Assembly: GCF_010731575.1 (NCBI RefSeq)
Contig: NZ_AP022617.1
Span: 1,054,001-1,118,000 of the forward strand
DNA from: Mycolicibacterium monacense
GTDB taxonomy: Bacteria > Actinomycetota > Actinomycetes > Mycobacteriales > Mycobacteriaceae
Reading direction: 5' to 3'
DNA length: 64,000 bases
Notes under the pieces: generated by a model
The model's database searches: none
What the model was told of the DNA's origin: nothing
What the model saw: the letters and a program-made list of their open reading frames with translations, nothing else
Position numbers and translations under genes: made by a program
Shown here: positions 8,571-18,673 of the stretch, piece by piece
How positions within the stretch are numbered: the stretch's first letter is position 1
Layout: each line of letters opens with the position of its first letter

Positions 8571-9086
8571 ATGATCAACATCGGTAAAGCTCTCACCCGA
8601 GGTATCTGGCTCACCGTCATCGGCGCGGCGTTCGCGCTGGTCCCGACGTTCTTCTCGTCGGCAACGGCGAGCGCCGACTCGGTCAACTGGGACGCCATCG
8701 CGCAGTGCGAATCAGGCGGCAACTGGTCGACGAACACCGGCAACGGGTACTTCGGTGGGCTTCAGTTCAAGCCCACCACCTGGTCGTCGCACGGCGGGCG
8801 CGGCAATCCGGCCAATGCATCGCGCAGCGAGCAGATCCAGGTGGCCGAGCGCGTGCTCGCCACCCAGGGACTCAAGGCCTGGCCGAAGTGCGGTCCGCGT
8901 GGCGTCGCCACCCGCGCCGCCGTGTGGAACAACCCGCAGACCCCCCGGGTGGCCGCCCCGGCCGCCGCACCGCGTCCGGCCACCGGCTGCGCCGCGGTCC
9001 GCTCGGGCAGCGTCCTGGGCATCGTGGACCTCAAGCAGCTCTGCTCGACGGTGCTCAGCCCGCTGGGGACTCTGGGTCAGCGCTGA
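8571..9086 (+). CDS. rpfE: Resuscitation-promoting factor with Ala/Pro-rich tail (RpfE-like)
   Basis: Secreted Rpf muralytic enzyme, 171 residues, the length of M. tuberculosis RpfE (Rv2450c), which occupies the same locus. Residues 1-35 are a signal peptide ending ASA. The Rpf domain follows directly (VNWDAIAQCESGGNW, catalytic Glu47, GLQFKPTTW, final Cys in WPKCGP). After residue 110 there is an Ala/Pro-rich linker and a short Cys-containing tail (CAAV and LKQLCS). The domain is about 75% identical by eye to the preceding gene's, suggesting tandem duplication. The 3' end overlaps the convergent VOC gene by 32 bases. Confidence 0.9.
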   Translation: MINIGKALTRGIWLTVIGAAFALVPTFFSSATASADSVNWDAIAQCESGGNWSTNTGNGYFGGLQFKPTTWSSHGGRGNPANASRSEQIQVAERVLATQGLKAWPKCGPRGVATRAAVWNNPQTPRVAAPAAAPRPATGCAAVRSGSVLGIVDLKQLCSTVLSPLGTLGQR

Positions 9087-9687
9087 ACTCGTTGCCCTGC
9101 GGATCGACCAGCGTGCCGTCGGAGCGCATCAGTGCACCGGCGGCCACCAGGTCGTCCACCGACTCCGCCAGCGTCGGCCACCAGCGATTCGGCGTGATGC
9201 GCGCATCGTCGACGCGGACGAACTTCCAGATGAGTCCCGGCCAACCGGCGCACCCGTGCAGCCAGCGTGGCGTCTGATCCGGTCCAGGACCGATCCGCGC
9301 GCCGACCCTCGCCGCCCACCACGCGGCCAGCTGTTCGGGCTGCGCACTGTCGGTGCACACCGCGAACACCCGGGCAGCCGCGTCGTCGTCGGGCCGACCG
9401 GGGAACGCGCAGAACTCGTTGCCCTCGACGTCGGCCAGCGTCACCCAGTCGGGTAGGTGGTCGGCGAGTACCCGGGCGCCGAGCCTCAGCAGCCGGTCGA
9501 CACCCCGGCCCTCCGGACCGACCGCGACGTCGAGATGTACGCGGTTCTTCACCGTCTTCGGGGCCCGCTGGACCCGGAAGCGCAACAGGCGCTCCTGCTC
9601 CGGGCGCCCCAGCGCGGCCGACCAGAACGCCGCCATCGCCGGCGGATCGGCGGCGTCCACCAGCAAGGGCCCCAGCGTGGCGGTCAT
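9055..9687 (-). CDS. VOC family (glyoxalase/bleomycin resistance-like) protein with two domains
   Basis: A 210-residue vicinal-oxygen-chelate protein made of two repeated beta-alpha-beta-beta-beta units. The first unit runs from MTATLGPLLVDAADPPAMAAF to DVEGNEFCAFPG; the second ends with VDPQGNEFSADPE. The recurring D-x-x-GNEF strand is the metal-site strand of the fold. Function may be dioxygenase, isomerase or ligand binding; the substrate is unknown. Its ATG overlaps the stop of the upstream FAD monooxygenase (ATGA), so the two form an operon and probably act on related compounds. Confidence 0.8.
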   Translation of the reverse strand: MTATLGPLLVDAADPPAMAAFWSAALGRPEQERLLRFRVQRAPKTVKNRVHLDVAVGPEGRGVDRLLRLGARVLADHLPDWVTLADVEGNEFCAFPGRPDDDAAARVFAVCTDSAQPEQLAAWWAARVGARIGPGPDQTPRWLHGCAGWPGLIWKFVRVDDARITPNRWWPTLAESVDDLVAAGALMRSDGTLVDPQGNEFSADPESPAG

Positions 9688-10853
9688 CCGGGCGCCTCCG
9701 GGAGCGTGAATGCCGAGCCCGCCGCGACCGCGGCCAGGTGGCGGCCCAGGACAGCCTCGGGGATCACCACCGTCGCCCTGCTCGCCAGCGCGCTCAGAAC
9801 GGCCGGGCGCAGATTGACGACGCGGCCGATCAACTTGGACTCCCGGACCAGCGCCCGTACCCGGGCTCGGCGGAAGCCGGCGAATCGGACGAATGCGGTC
9901 GCGAAGTCGGTCTCGGTGCCCGTGGCGGCCGCCACGAACCGCGCCAGGACGGCCGCGTCCTCGAGGCCCTGACAACCACCCTGTCCCAGGTGCGGCCGCA
10001 TGGGATGGGCGGCGTCACCGACCAGGGTCACCAAGCCTCGCGACCAGACGCGGATCTGCTCCCGGTCGTAGAGGTCGTTGCGCAGTACGTCCTGTGCGGC
10101 ACTGGTGGCCAGCAGCGTGGGGATCGGCTCGGCCCAGCTGCGGTACTTTTCCCGCAGGTAGTCGAGCTCACCCTGCGGTATCGAACCGCCCTCGGCGGTG
10201 CGTTCGGTGGCGAACCAGTAGGTGTGGTCGGGTCCCAGCGGGACGTGGCCCACCTCGGTGCCCGCCCCCAGCGTCTGGCCCGCCAACTGCGGGTCGAGGC
10301 GGTGGGCCGCGATGCCGCGCCACGCGGTGTACCCGGCGTAGCGGTGGCGCAGCGGTCCGTTGAGGTGGCGGGCCACCATCGAGCCGACCCCGTCGGCGCC
10401 GATCACCGCGGCCGCATCGCGTACCGATCCGTCCGACAGCGTGATGCGCACCCCGGCCGGTGTCGTGTCGATCACGCTGGCGGCGACACCGCGTTGCACT
10501 GTCCCCGGCGCCAGGGCGCCGGCCAGGATTGCGGTCAGGTCGGCCCGACGGGTCACCACCAGCGGCTCACCCAGGGCTCGCACCATCCGGTCGGCCGACG
10601 GCCTGCGCAACCACGTGCCGTCGTGCCACCGCAGCGCGCCCGCTGTCACCCGGCCACCGGAGGCGCGCACCGCGTCGCCGAGGCCGAACGCGTCGAGAGC
10701 GGCCAGCGCATTGGGCCAGATGCTGATGCCCGCACCGGCCGACGTGTCCGCCTTCTCCTCGACGACCGTGACCGGGTGGCCGATCCGCTGCAGCGCCACC
10801 GCGGTGGCCAGACCGGCGATACCCGCGCCCACGACCAGAATCTGCTGCGACAT
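9684..10853 (-). CDS. FAD-dependent monooxygenase (aromatic hydroxylase type)
   Basis: Class A flavin monooxygenase of 389 residues, predicted to hydroxylate an aromatic or polyketide-like ring using NAD(P)H and O2. The N-terminal dinucleotide motif is VVGAGIAGLATAVALQRIG (residues 7-25); GADGVGS lies near residue 155 and the FAD-ribityl segment LVGDAAHPMRPHLGQGGCQ near 280. The start at 10853 has TAGGTT (10865-10860, minus strand) 6 bases upstream and so is likely leaderless. It is translationally coupled to the VOC protein downstream and divergent from an S9 peptidase with a 42-base gap. Confidence 0.88.
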   Translation of the reverse strand: MSQQILVVGAGIAGLATAVALQRIGHPVTVVEEKADTSAGAGISIWPNALAALDAFGLGDAVRASGGRVTAGALRWHDGTWLRRPSADRMVRALGEPLVVTRRADLTAILAGALAPGTVQRGVAASVIDTTPAGVRITLSDGSVRDAAAVIGADGVGSMVARHLNGPLRHRYAGYTAWRGIAAHRLDPQLAGQTLGAGTEVGHVPLGPDHTYWFATERTAEGGSIPQGELDYLREKYRSWAEPIPTLLATSAAQDVLRNDLYDREQIRVWSRGLVTLVGDAAHPMRPHLGQGGCQGLEDAAVLARFVAAATGTETDFATAFVRFAGFRRARVRALVRESKLIGRVVNLRPAVLSALASRATVVIPEAVLGRHLAAVAAGSAFTLPEAPG

Positions 10854-10859
10854 CGGTCG

Positions 10860-10865
10860 AACCTA
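10860..10865 (-). promoter_or_regulatory. Leaderless -10 of the FAD monooxygenase operon
   Basis: On the minus strand TAGGTT (10865-10860) lies 6 bases before the ATG at 10853. The 42-base gap to the divergent peptidase contains no clear operator. Confidence 0.5.
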
Positions 10866-10895
10866 ACGCGCACGGTGTGCTACCTACTTGAAGTC

Positions 10896-12896
10896 ATGCC
10901 GGACACTGTCTCGCCGTTCGCGGAGCTCGACGCCTACCTCGCACTCCCACGGGTGGCCGGGCTCGCCGTGTCTCCCGACGGGTCGCGGGTGGTGACCACG
11001 ATCAGCGAGCTCGACGACAAGCGCACCGCGTTCGTCACCGCGATCTGGGAACTGGACCCCGCCGGGAGGCGCCCCGCCCGCCGCCTCACCCGCGGCGCGA
11101 AGGGGGAGCGGGCGCCGGCGTTCACCCCGGGCGGAGATCTGCTGTTCCTCGCGTCGCGCCCCACCGGGGATTCCGCCGAGGACGGGGACTCGCCGCCCGC
11201 GGCGCTGTGGCGGCTGCCCGCACAGGGCGGGGAAGCGGTCGAGGAACTCACCCCGCCCGGCGGTGTAACGTCCGTGCGCTGCGCCCGGGCCGCGGGGGTC
11301 GCGGTGGTGAGCGCGCCGATGCTGGTCTCGGCCGCCGACCTCGACGACGACAAGAGGCTGCGTGCGCTGAGAAAGGACAACAAGGTCTCCGCGGTCCTGC
11401 ACAGCGGGTATCCGGTGCGCTCCTGGGATCACGACCTCGGACCCGATCAGCCGCATCTGCTCGACGCCGCCGACGGCCGCGACCTCACACCCCGACCGGG
11501 CGGCGGTCTGCGCGACGCCGCCGTCGACGTCAGCGACGACGGCAGCTTTCTCGTCACCTCCTGGCAGAACCCGTCCGCCGGGGCGGCGCTGCGCGACACC
11601 CTGGTACGCGTCGAGGTCGGCAGCGGTGAGCGCACCACGGTCGCCGACGACCCCGGGGCCGATCTGGGCCATCCGGCCATCTCCCCGGACGGCCGGATGC
11701 TGGCGTTCACCCGCGAGACGATCTCCACTCCGCTGCAGGCCCCGCGAATCACATTGTGCTGCCTGCATTTCGGTGGTGAGGTGCGCGAACTGACAGCCCA
11801 CTGGGACCGGTGGCCGACATCGGTCACCTGGAGCCGCGACGGCGCGAAACTAATCGTCACCGCCGACGACAACGGCCGCGGGCCGATCTTCCTGATCGAC
11901 CCGGACACCGGCGCTGTCACCAAGCTGACCGACGACGACCACACCTACACCGACGTCGTCACCGCACCCGGCGGTGTGCTCTTCGCGATCCGCCACAACT
12001 ACGCCGCCCCACCGCACCCGGTGCGCATCGACCCCGACGGCACCGTCACCGTCCTGCCGACCGTCGACGCCCCGAGGCTGCCGGGCACGCTGAGCGAGAT
12101 CACCGCCACCGCACCCGACGGCGCCGCCGTGCGGTCCTGGCTGGCCCTGCCCGACGGCGCCGGCGAGAACGCCCCGGCGCCGCTGCTGCTGTGGATCCAC
12201 GGCGGACCGCTCGCCAGTTGGAACGCCTGGCACTGGCGGTGGAATCCGTGGCTGATGGTCGCGCAGGGCTACGCCGTGCTGCTCCCCGATCCGGCCCTGT
12301 CCACCGGCTACGGCCAGGACTTCATCCAGCGGGGCTGGGGCGCCTGGGGCGAGGCGCCCTACACGGATCTGATGGCCGCCACCGACGCGGTGACCGCCGA
12401 CCCGCGCATCGACGGCACCCGCACCGCGGCGATGGGTGGGTCGTTCGGCGGATACATGGCCAACTGGATCGCCGGGCACACCGACCGGTTCGATGCGATC
12501 GTCACCCACGCCAGCCTGTGGGCGCTCGATCAGTTCGGTCCCACCACCGACGGCGCGTACTGGTGGGCGCGCGAGATGACACCCGAGATGGCCGAACGCA
12601 ATTCACCGCACCTGTTCGTGGAGAACATCGCCACGCCGATGTTGGTGATCCACGGCGACAAGGACTACCGGGTGCCGATCGGCGAAGCGCTGCGGCTCTG
12701 GTACGAGCTGCTCACCAGATCGCGCCTGCCCGCCGCGGACGACGGCACCGGACCGCACCGCTTCCTCTACTACCCCTCGGAGAACCACTGGGTGCTTGCT
12801 CCCCAGCATGCGAAGCTCTGGTACCAGGTCGTCTTCGCATTCCTGGCCCGGCACGTGCTCGGGCGGGACGTCGAGCTGCCCGAACTGCTCGGGTAG
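10896..12896 (+). CDS. S9 family (prolyl oligopeptidase / acylaminoacyl) peptidase
   Basis: Serine peptidase of 666 residues. The first 400 or so form a beta-propeller with WD40-like TolB repeats (VSPDGSRV, ISPDGRMLAF). The C-terminal part is an alpha/beta hydrolase. Catalytic triad candidates are Ser516 in GGSFGGY, Asp590 in GDKDYRVP and His631 in ENHWVLAP. An oxyanion HGGP segment lies around residue 435. It is cytoplasmic, as no signal peptide is visible. The ATG at 10896 is the first that gives a family-like N terminus. The following gene is 10 bases downstream but has its own -10 at this stop codon. Confidence 0.9.
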   Translation: MPDTVSPFAELDAYLALPRVAGLAVSPDGSRVVTTISELDDKRTAFVTAIWELDPAGRRPARRLTRGAKGERAPAFTPGGDLLFLASRPTGDSAEDGDSPPAALWRLPAQGGEAVEELTPPGGVTSVRCARAAGVAVVSAPMLVSAADLDDDKRLRALRKDNKVSAVLHSGYPVRSWDHDLGPDQPHLLDAADGRDLTPRPGGGLRDAAVDVSDDGSFLVTSWQNPSAGAALRDTLVRVEVGSGERTTVADDPGADLGHPAISPDGRMLAFTRETISTPLQAPRITLCCLHFGGEVRELTAHWDRWPTSVTWSRDGAKLIVTADDNGRGPIFLIDPDTGAVTKLTDDDHTYTDVVTAPGGVLFAIRHNYAAPPHPVRIDPDGTVTVLPTVDAPRLPGTLSEITATAPDGAAVRSWLALPDGAGENAPAPLLLWIHGGPLASWNAWHWRWNPWLMVAQGYAVLLPDPALSTGYGQDFIQRGWGAWGEAPYTDLMAATDAVTADPRIDGTRTAAMGGSFGGYMANWIAGHTDRFDAIVTHASLWALDQFGPTTDGAYWWAREMTPEMAERNSPHLFVENIATPMLVIHGDKDYRVPIGEALRLWYELLTRSRLPAADDGTGPHRFLYYPSENHWVLAPQHAKLWYQVVFAFLARHVLGRDVELPELLG

Positions 12897-12907
12897 CGTC
12901 GAAACCA
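12894..12907 (+). promoter_or_regulatory. Leaderless -10 element overlapping the peptidase stop
   Basis: TAGCGT (12894-12899), which contains the peptidase TAG stop, is 7 bases before the ATG at 12907. The same hexamer and spacing occur at rbsK. Confidence 0.5.
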
Positions 12908-14166
12908 TGAGTCCCGCACAGCAGCGTGAGTTCGACATCGTCGTCTACGGAGCCACCGGATTCGTCGGGAAACTGACCGCCGAATACCTGGCCGACCACG
13001 GTGCCGGGGCCCGCATCGCGCTGGCCGGCCGCTCGCAGGACAAACTGCTCGAGGTCCGCGAGTCGCTGGGGCCGAAGGCCACCGACTGGGAGCTCATCAC
13101 CGCCGACGCCTCGCAGCCGTCGACGCTCAACGCGATGGCCGCCCGCGCCCGCGTCGTCATCACCACCGTCGGGCCCTACACCAAGTACGGGCTGCCCCTG
13201 GTCGCCGCGTGCGCGGCCGCCGGCACCGACTACGCCGACCTGACCGGCGAGACGATGTTCGTCCGCGACAGCATCGACCACTACCACAAACAGGCGGTCG
13301 ACACCGGCGCCCGGATCGTGCACGCCTGCGGATTCGACTCCATCCCTTCGGATCTCACCGTCTACGCATTGCACCGCAAGGTGGCCGCGGACGGGGAGGG
13401 CGAGCTCGGCGACACCAGCATGGTGGTGCGCACCCTCGCCGGCGGGGCGTCCGGGGGCACGATCGCGTCGATCTTGGAAGTCCTGAACACCGCCTCGACC
13501 GACCCCGAGGCCCGCCGGGAGATGACCGACCCCTACACGCTGTCGCCGGACCGCAGCGCCGAACCCGAACTCGGCGCCCAGCCCGACATGCGCTGGCGGC
13601 GCGGTGCGGAGATCGCGCCCGAACTGTCCGGCTACTGGACCGCGGCGTTCGCGATGGCCGGGCCGAACACCCGCATCGTCCGGCGCAGCAACGCGCTGCT
13701 GGGCTACGCCTACGGACGCAGACTCGAATACTCCGAGGTGATGAGCACCGGGCGCACACCGGTCGCACCCGCCGTCGCCGCGTTGACCACCGCGGGCAGC
13801 GCCGCCGTCATGGGTCTCGGTTCGCGCTACTTCAACCGGCTGCCGCGCAAACTCGTCGACCGGGTGCTGCCCGCGCCGGGCACCGGCCCCAGCGAGCAGA
13901 CCCGCGAACGCGGGCACTACACCGTCGAGACCTACACCACGACCACCACCGGGGCGCGCTACCTCGCCCGGATGTCGCAGCGGGGTGACCCCGGTTACAA
14001 GGCCACGTCGGTGTTGCTCGGGGAGTGCGGTCTGGCGCTGGCACTGGACCGCGACAAGCTGTCCGACCTGCGCGGGGTGCTCACGCCGGCGGCGGCGATG
14101 GGTGACGCGCTGCTGGCGCGGTTCCCGGGTGCCGGTGTCTCGCTGGAGACCTCGCGACTGGCCTGA
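12907..14166 (+). CDS. Saccharopine dehydrogenase-like NAD(P)-binding protein (Rv2449c family)
   Basis: Rossmann-fold protein of 419 residues, the same length as M. tuberculosis Rv2449c at the same place in the order. The N terminus reads IVVYGATGFVGKLTAEYLA, and GPYTKYG and DLTGE follow at the expected spacing for the saccharopine-dehydrogenase/trans-acting enoyl reductase family. Relatives reduce double bonds in mycobacterial polyketide lipids in trans, but this member has no assigned substrate. A hydrophobic patch near residue 300 may allow membrane association. It precedes valS, which has its own promoter. Confidence 0.88.
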   Translation: MSPAQQREFDIVVYGATGFVGKLTAEYLADHGAGARIALAGRSQDKLLEVRESLGPKATDWELITADASQPSTLNAMAARARVVITTVGPYTKYGLPLVAACAAAGTDYADLTGETMFVRDSIDHYHKQAVDTGARIVHACGFDSIPSDLTVYALHRKVAADGEGELGDTSMVVRTLAGGASGGTIASILEVLNTASTDPEARREMTDPYTLSPDRSAEPELGAQPDMRWRRGAEIAPELSGYWTAAFAMAGPNTRIVRRSNALLGYAYGRRLEYSEVMSTGRTPVAPAVAALTTAGSAAVMGLGSRYFNRLPRKLVDRVLPAPGTGPSEQTRERGHYTVETYTTTTTGARYLARMSQRGDPGYKATSVLLGECGLALALDRDKLSDLRGVLTPAAAMGDALLARFPGAGVSLETSRLA

Positions 14167-14207
14167 GCAGGGGTGGGACCCGGGCGGTAGGCGGTCGCGC
14201 CGCTCCC

Positions 14208-14220
14208 TAGAATTGACGGG
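14208..14220 (+). promoter_or_regulatory. Leaderless promoter for valS
   Basis: TAGAAT (14208-14213) lies 6 bases before the GTG start at 14220. No Shine-Dalgarno sequence is present, so translation probably starts at the 5' end of the mRNA. Nothing resembling a T-box was seen in the 53-base gap. Confidence 0.65.
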
Positions 14221-16871
14221 TGACCGCCACCCCTGACGCACACGCCGAATCCCTGCCCAAGTCGTGGGATCCGGGGGCGGTAGAGGCTGACATCTACCAG
14301 GGCTGGGTGGAAGCCGGGTACTTCACCGCCGATCCGGACAGTGACAAGCCGGCCTATTCGATCGTGCTGCCGCCGCCGAACGTGACCGGCAGCCTGCACA
14401 TGGGCCACGCGCTCGACCACACGCTGATGGATGCGCTCACCCGGCGCAAGCGGATGCAGGGGTTCGAGGTGCTGTGGCTGCCCGGGATGGACCACGCCGG
14501 GATCGCCACCCAGACGCTGGTGGAGAAGCAGCTGGCGGTCGACGGCAAGACCAAAGAGGACTTCGGCCGTGAACTGTTCATCGACAAGGTGTGGGACTGG
14601 AAGCGGGAGTCCGGCGGCACCATCGGTGCGCAGATGCGCAGGCTCGGCGACGGCGTCGACTGGAGCCGCGACCGCTTCACCATGGACGACGGGCTCTCCC
14701 GCGCGGTGCGGACCATCTTCAAGAAGCTCTACGACGCCGGTCTGATCTACCAGGCCGAACGCCTGGTCAACTGGTCGCCGGTGCTGGAGACGGCGATCAG
14801 CGACCTCGAGGTCAAGTACGAAGACGTCGAGGGTGAGCTGGTGTCGTTCCGCTACGGCTCTTTGGATGACGCACAGCCCCACATCATCGTCGCCACCACC
14901 CGCGTGGAGACGATGCTCGGCGACACCGCGATCGCCGTCCACCCCGACGACGACCGCTACCGCCACCTCGTCGGCACCTCGCTGCCGCACCCGTTCCTGG
15001 ATCGTCGCATCGTCATCGTCGCCGACACCCACGTCGATCCCGAATTCGGAACCGGCGCAGTGAAAGTCACACCCGCACACGACCCCAACGACTTCGAGAT
15101 CGGGCTTCGGCATTCGCTGCCGATGCCCTCGATCATGGACACGAAGGGCCGGATCGCGAACACCGACACCCAGTTCGACGGGATGGACCGGTTCGAGGCG
15201 CGGGTCAAGGTCCGCGAGGCGCTGGCCGACCAGGGCCGCATCGTCGCCGAGAAGCGGCCCTATCTGCACAGTGTCGGACACTCCGAACGCAGCGGTGAGC
15301 CGATCGAACCGCGGCTGTCGCTGCAGTGGTGGGTCAAGGTCGAGTCGCTGGCCAAGGCCGCCGGCGACGCGGTCCGCAACGGACACACCGTCATTCACCC
15401 GCCCAGCCTGGAGCCGCGATGGTTCGCGTGGGTGGACAACATGCACGACTGGTGCATCTCCCGGCAGCTGTGGTGGGGCCACCGGATCCCGATCTGGCAC
15501 GGTCCCAACGGGGAAACCGTCTGCGTCGGACCGGACGAGACCCCGCCCGACGGCTGGGAGCAGGATCCCGACGTGCTCGACACCTGGTTCTCCTCGGCGT
15601 TGTGGCCGTTCTCCACCATGGGCTGGCCCGACCGGACCCCGGAGCTGGCGAAGTTCTACCCGACCACGGTGCTCGTCACCGGCTACGACATCCTGTTCTT
15701 CTGGGTGGCGCGGATGATGATGTTCGGCACCTTCGTCGCCGACGATCCCGCGCTCACGCTCGACGGACAGCGCACGGCCGACGTGCCGTTCGAGAATGTG
15801 TTCCTGCACGGGCTGATCCGCGACGAACACGGTCGCAAGATGAGCAAGTCCCGCGGCAACGGCATCGACCCGCTCGACTGGGTGGAGACCTTCGGCGCCG
15901 ACGCGCTGCGCTTCACGCTCGCCCGCGGTGCCAGCCCCGGCGGTGACCTGGCGATCGGCGAGGACCACGCGCGCGCATCGCGGAACTTCGCCACGAAACT
16001 GTTCAACGCCACGCGGTTCGCGTTGATGAACGGCGCCGCCCCGGCGCCGCTTCCGGACGTCGCGGCGCTCACCGACGCCGACCGGTGGATCCTGGGCCGT
16101 CTCGAAGAGGTGCGCGCGGAGGTCGACGCCGCATTCGAGGCCTACGAGTTCAGCCGGGCGTGTGAATCGCTGTACCACTTCGCGTGGGACGAGTTCTGCG
16201 ACTGGTATGTCGAGCTGGCGAAAGTCCAGTTGGGCGAGGGTGTTTCACATACAACAGCGGTGTTGGCCGCGGTTCTGGACACCCTGCTCAAACTGCTGCA
16301 CCCGGTGATGCCGTTCGTCACCGAGGTGCTGTGGAAGACGCTGACCGGTGGTGCGTCGCTGGTCGTCGCCGACTGGCCGGAGCCGTCCGGCTTCGTTGCG
16401 GACGTCGCTGCGGCGCAACGCATCTCCGACACGCAGAAGCTGATCACCGAAGTGCGCCGGTTCCGCAGTGATCAGGGGCTGGCCGACCGGCAGCGGGTGC
16501 CGGCCAGGTTGTCCGACATCGGGGCGGCCCGATTGGACGAGCACGTTCCCGCGGTGCGCGCACTCGCGTGGCTGACCGAGGCCGGTGACGGATTCACCCC
16601 CTCGGCGTCGGTGGAGGTGCGGCTGTCGGCTGCGACGGTCGTGGTGGAGGTGGACACCTCCGGCACCGTCGACGTCGCCGCCGAACGCCGCCGGCTCGAG
16701 AAGGACCTCGCCGCCGCGGAGAAAGAACTCAAGGGGACGGCTGCGAAACTCGGCAACGACGCCTTCCTCGCCAAGGCGCCCGCGGAGGTGGTCGACAAGA
16801 TCCGCGGCCGCCAGCAGGTGGCGCGCGAGGAGGTCGAGCGCATCACGGCTCGCCTGAGCGCGTTGCGATGA
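14220..16871 (+). CDS. valS: Valyl-tRNA synthetase
   Basis: Charges tRNA-Val. It is a class I enzyme of 883 residues. The HIGH motif appears as HMGH at residues 60-63 and KMSKS at residues 540-544. The CP1 editing domain lies between them, with the anticodon-binding domain after about residue 620 and a C-terminal coiled-coil arm ([19 protein letters not shown]). Length matches mycobacterial ValS. The GTG at 14220 is supported by the -10 position. The stop overlaps folC by four bases. Confidence 0.97.
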   Translation: MTATPDAHAESLPKSWDPGAVEADIYQGWVEAGYFTADPDSDKPAYSIVLPPPNVTGSLHMGHALDHTLMDALTRRKRMQGFEVLWLPGMDHAGIATQTLVEKQLAVDGKTKEDFGRELFIDKVWDWKRESGGTIGAQMRRLGDGVDWSRDRFTMDDGLSRAVRTIFKKLYDAGLIYQAERLVNWSPVLETAISDLEVKYEDVEGELVSFRYGSLDDAQPHIIVATTRVETMLGDTAIAVHPDDDRYRHLVGTSLPHPFLDRRIVIVADTHVDPEFGTGAVKVTPAHDPNDFEIGLRHSLPMPSIMDTKGRIANTDTQFDGMDRFEARVKVREALADQGRIVAEKRPYLHSVGHSERSGEPIEPRLSLQWWVKVESLAKAAGDAVRNGHTVIHPPSLEPRWFAWVDNMHDWCISRQLWWGHRIPIWHGPNGETVCVGPDETPPDGWEQDPDVLDTWFSSALWPFSTMGWPDRTPELAKFYPTTVLVTGYDILFFWVARMMMFGTFVADDPALTLDGQRTADVPFENVFLHGLIRDEHGRKMSKSRGNGIDPLDWVETFGADALRFTLARGASPGGDLAIGEDHARASRNFATKLFNATRFALMNGAAPAPLPDVAALTDADRWILGRLEEVRAEVDAAFEAYEFSRACESLYHFAWDEFCDWYVELAKVQLGEGVSHTTAVLAAVLDTLLKLLHPVMPFVTEVLWKTLTGGASLVVADWPEPSGFVADVAAAQRISDTQKLITEVRRFRSDQGLADRQRVPARLSDIGAARLDEHVPAVRALAWLTEAGDGFTPSASVEVRLSAATVVVEVDTSGTVDVAAERRRLEKDLAAAEKELKGTAAKLGNDAFLAKAPAEVVDKIRGRQQVAREEVERITARLSALR

Positions 16872-18271
16872 GCCGGCCCGAGCCCACCCCCGACGAGATC
16901 GCGGCGCTGCTGCAGGTCGAGCACCTGCTCGACGCCCGCTGGCCGGAAACCAAGATCGAGCCGAGCACCGCGCGGATCAGCGCGCTGCTCGAGATGCTCG
17001 GCAACCCCCAGCGCGGCTATCCGTCGATCCACATTGCGGGCACGAACGGCAAGACGTCGGTGGCCCGGATGGTCGATGCGTTGCTGACCGCGCTCAGCCG
17101 GCGCACCGGACGCACCACCAGCCCGCATCTGCAGTCGGCGGTCGAGCGCATCGCCATCGACGGCGAACCGATCTCCCCGGCCCGATATGTCGAGGTCTAC
17201 CGCGAGATCGAACCGTTCGTCCTGATGGTCGACGAACGGTCCGAAGAGGCAGGCGGACCGCGGCTGAGCAAGTTCGAGGTGCTCACCGCGATGGCCTTCG
17301 CCGCATTCGCCGACGCACCCGTGGACGTCGCGGTCGTGGAGGTCGGTATGGGTGGCCGGTGGGATGCGACCAACGTGGTCAACGCCCCGGTCGCGGTGAT
17401 CACGCCGATCGGCATCGACCACGCCGACTACCTCGGGGACACGATCGCCGAGATCGCGGGGGAGAAGGCGGGCATCATCACCCGCCAGCCCGACGACCTC
17501 GTCCCGACGGACACGGTCGCGGTGATCGGGCGCCAGGCACCCGAGGCCATGGAGGTGCTGCTGGCCCAGGCCGTCCGCGCGGACGCCGCGGTGGCCCGCG
17601 AGGACTCCGAATTCGCGGTGCTGTCCCGCCAGGTCGCCGTCGGCGGCCAGCTTCTCGAACTGCAGGGCCTCGGCGGTGTGTACCCGGAGATCTTCCTGCC
17701 GCTGCACGGTGAACACCAGGCCCACAACGCGATACTCGCCCTAGCCGCGGTCGAGGCGTTCTTCGGCGCGGGCGCGGAGCGCCAACTCGACATCGACGCC
17801 GTGCGGGCCGGATTCGCCGCCGCAGCCAGTCCCGGCCGGTTGGAGCGGCTGCGCAGCGCGCCGACGGTGTTCATCGACGCCGCGCACAACCCCGCGGGCG
17901 CCGCCGCGCTCGCCGATGCGCTGCAGACCGAATTCGACTTCCGTTTCCTGGTCGGGGTGGTGTCGGTGATGGGGGACAAGGACGTCGACGGCATCCTCGC
18001 GGCGCTGGAACCGGCGTTCGACCAGATCGTCGTCACCCACAACGGTTCGCCGCGCGCGCTCGACGTCGAGGCGCTCGCCGTACGCGCCGAGGAGCGTTTC
18101 GGCCCGGAACGGGTGATCCGGGCGGCCACGCTGCCGGACGCCATCGAGACGGCCACCGCGGTGGTCGAGGACTCCGGCGGCGAAGGACTCGCCGGTGCCG
18201 GGATGGTCATCACCGGGTCCGTGGTCACCGCGGGTGCCGCGAGGACCCTGTTCGGACGGGATCCGCAATGA
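16868..18271 (+). CDS. folC: Folylpolyglutamate synthase / dihydrofolate synthase
   Basis: Adds glutamate to dihydropteroate and extends the polyglutamate tail of folates. The 467-residue Mur-ligase-like enzyme has the ATP loop [14 protein letters not shown] near residues 55-68, the [13 protein letters not shown] segment near 160, and the C-terminal Rossmann domain with DAAHNPAGA. It is coupled to valS (ATGA) upstream and to a small membrane protein (ATGA) downstream, so the three genes form one transcript. Confidence 0.96.
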   Translation: MSRPEPTPDEIAALLQVEHLLDARWPETKIEPSTARISALLEMLGNPQRGYPSIHIAGTNGKTSVARMVDALLTALSRRTGRTTSPHLQSAVERIAIDGEPISPARYVEVYREIEPFVLMVDERSEEAGGPRLSKFEVLTAMAFAAFADAPVDVAVVEVGMGGRWDATNVVNAPVAVITPIGIDHADYLGDTIAEIAGEKAGIITRQPDDLVPTDTVAVIGRQAPEAMEVLLAQAVRADAAVAREDSEFAVLSRQVAVGGQLLELQGLGGVYPEIFLPLHGEHQAHNAILALAAVEAFFGAGAERQLDIDAVRAGFAAAASPGRLERLRSAPTVFIDAAHNPAGAAALADALQTEFDFRFLVGVVSVMGDKDVDGILAALEPAFDQIVVTHNGSPRALDVEALAVRAEERFGPERVIRAATLPDAIETATAVVEDSGGEGLAGAGMVITGSVVTAGAARTLFGRDPQ

Positions 18272-18669
18272 GCGAGCAGACCCCGTCCGGTCAGCCCCAG
18301 GCGCCCGACCCGTGGCGCAGCTTCCGCGGCGTGATGGCCGGCACGCTCATCCTCGAGGCCATCGTCGTACTACTGGCGCTGCCGGTGGTGGGTTCGGTCG
18401 GTGGCGGGCTGACCGCGGCGTCGACGGGCTACCTGATCGGCTTCGCGGTCGTGCTCGTGCTGATGTCCGGGATCCAAGGGCGGCCGTGGGCGATCTGGGC
18501 CAACCTCGCAGTGCAGGTGGGCCTGATCGCGGGATGGGCCGTCTATCCCGGGGTGGGGATCATCGGCGTCATCTTCGCGGTGGTCTGGTTGATGATCGTC
18601 TACCTGCGCGCGGAGGTGTTGCGTAGGCAGAAGCGCGGACTGCTGCCGGGCCAGCAGCCGCGCGAGTAG
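18268..18669 (+). CDS. Small membrane protein, DUF4233 family (Rv2446c-like)
   Basis: Integral membrane protein of 133 residues with four predicted hydrophobic segments (about residues 22-42, 48-70, 74-92 and 95-115), a soluble Pro/Gln-rich N terminus and a basic C-terminal tail (RRQKRG). The conserved Asp/Trp-rich start DPWRSFRGVMAGTL is typical of the family that follows folC in mycobacteria. Function is unknown. It overlaps the folC stop by four bases. Confidence 0.85.
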   Translation: MSEQTPSGQPQAPDPWRSFRGVMAGTLILEAIVVLLALPVVGSVGGGLTAASTGYLIGFAVVLVLMSGIQGRPWAIWANLAVQVGLIAGWAVYPGVGIIGVIFAVVWLMIVYLRAEVLRRQKRGLLPGQQPRE

Positions 18670-18673
18670 GCCG

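Noticed and set aside
13282..13988. Alternative plus-strand frame within the saccharopine-like gene
   Set aside because: Arg/His-rich out-of-frame translation typical of a shifted GC-rich gene.
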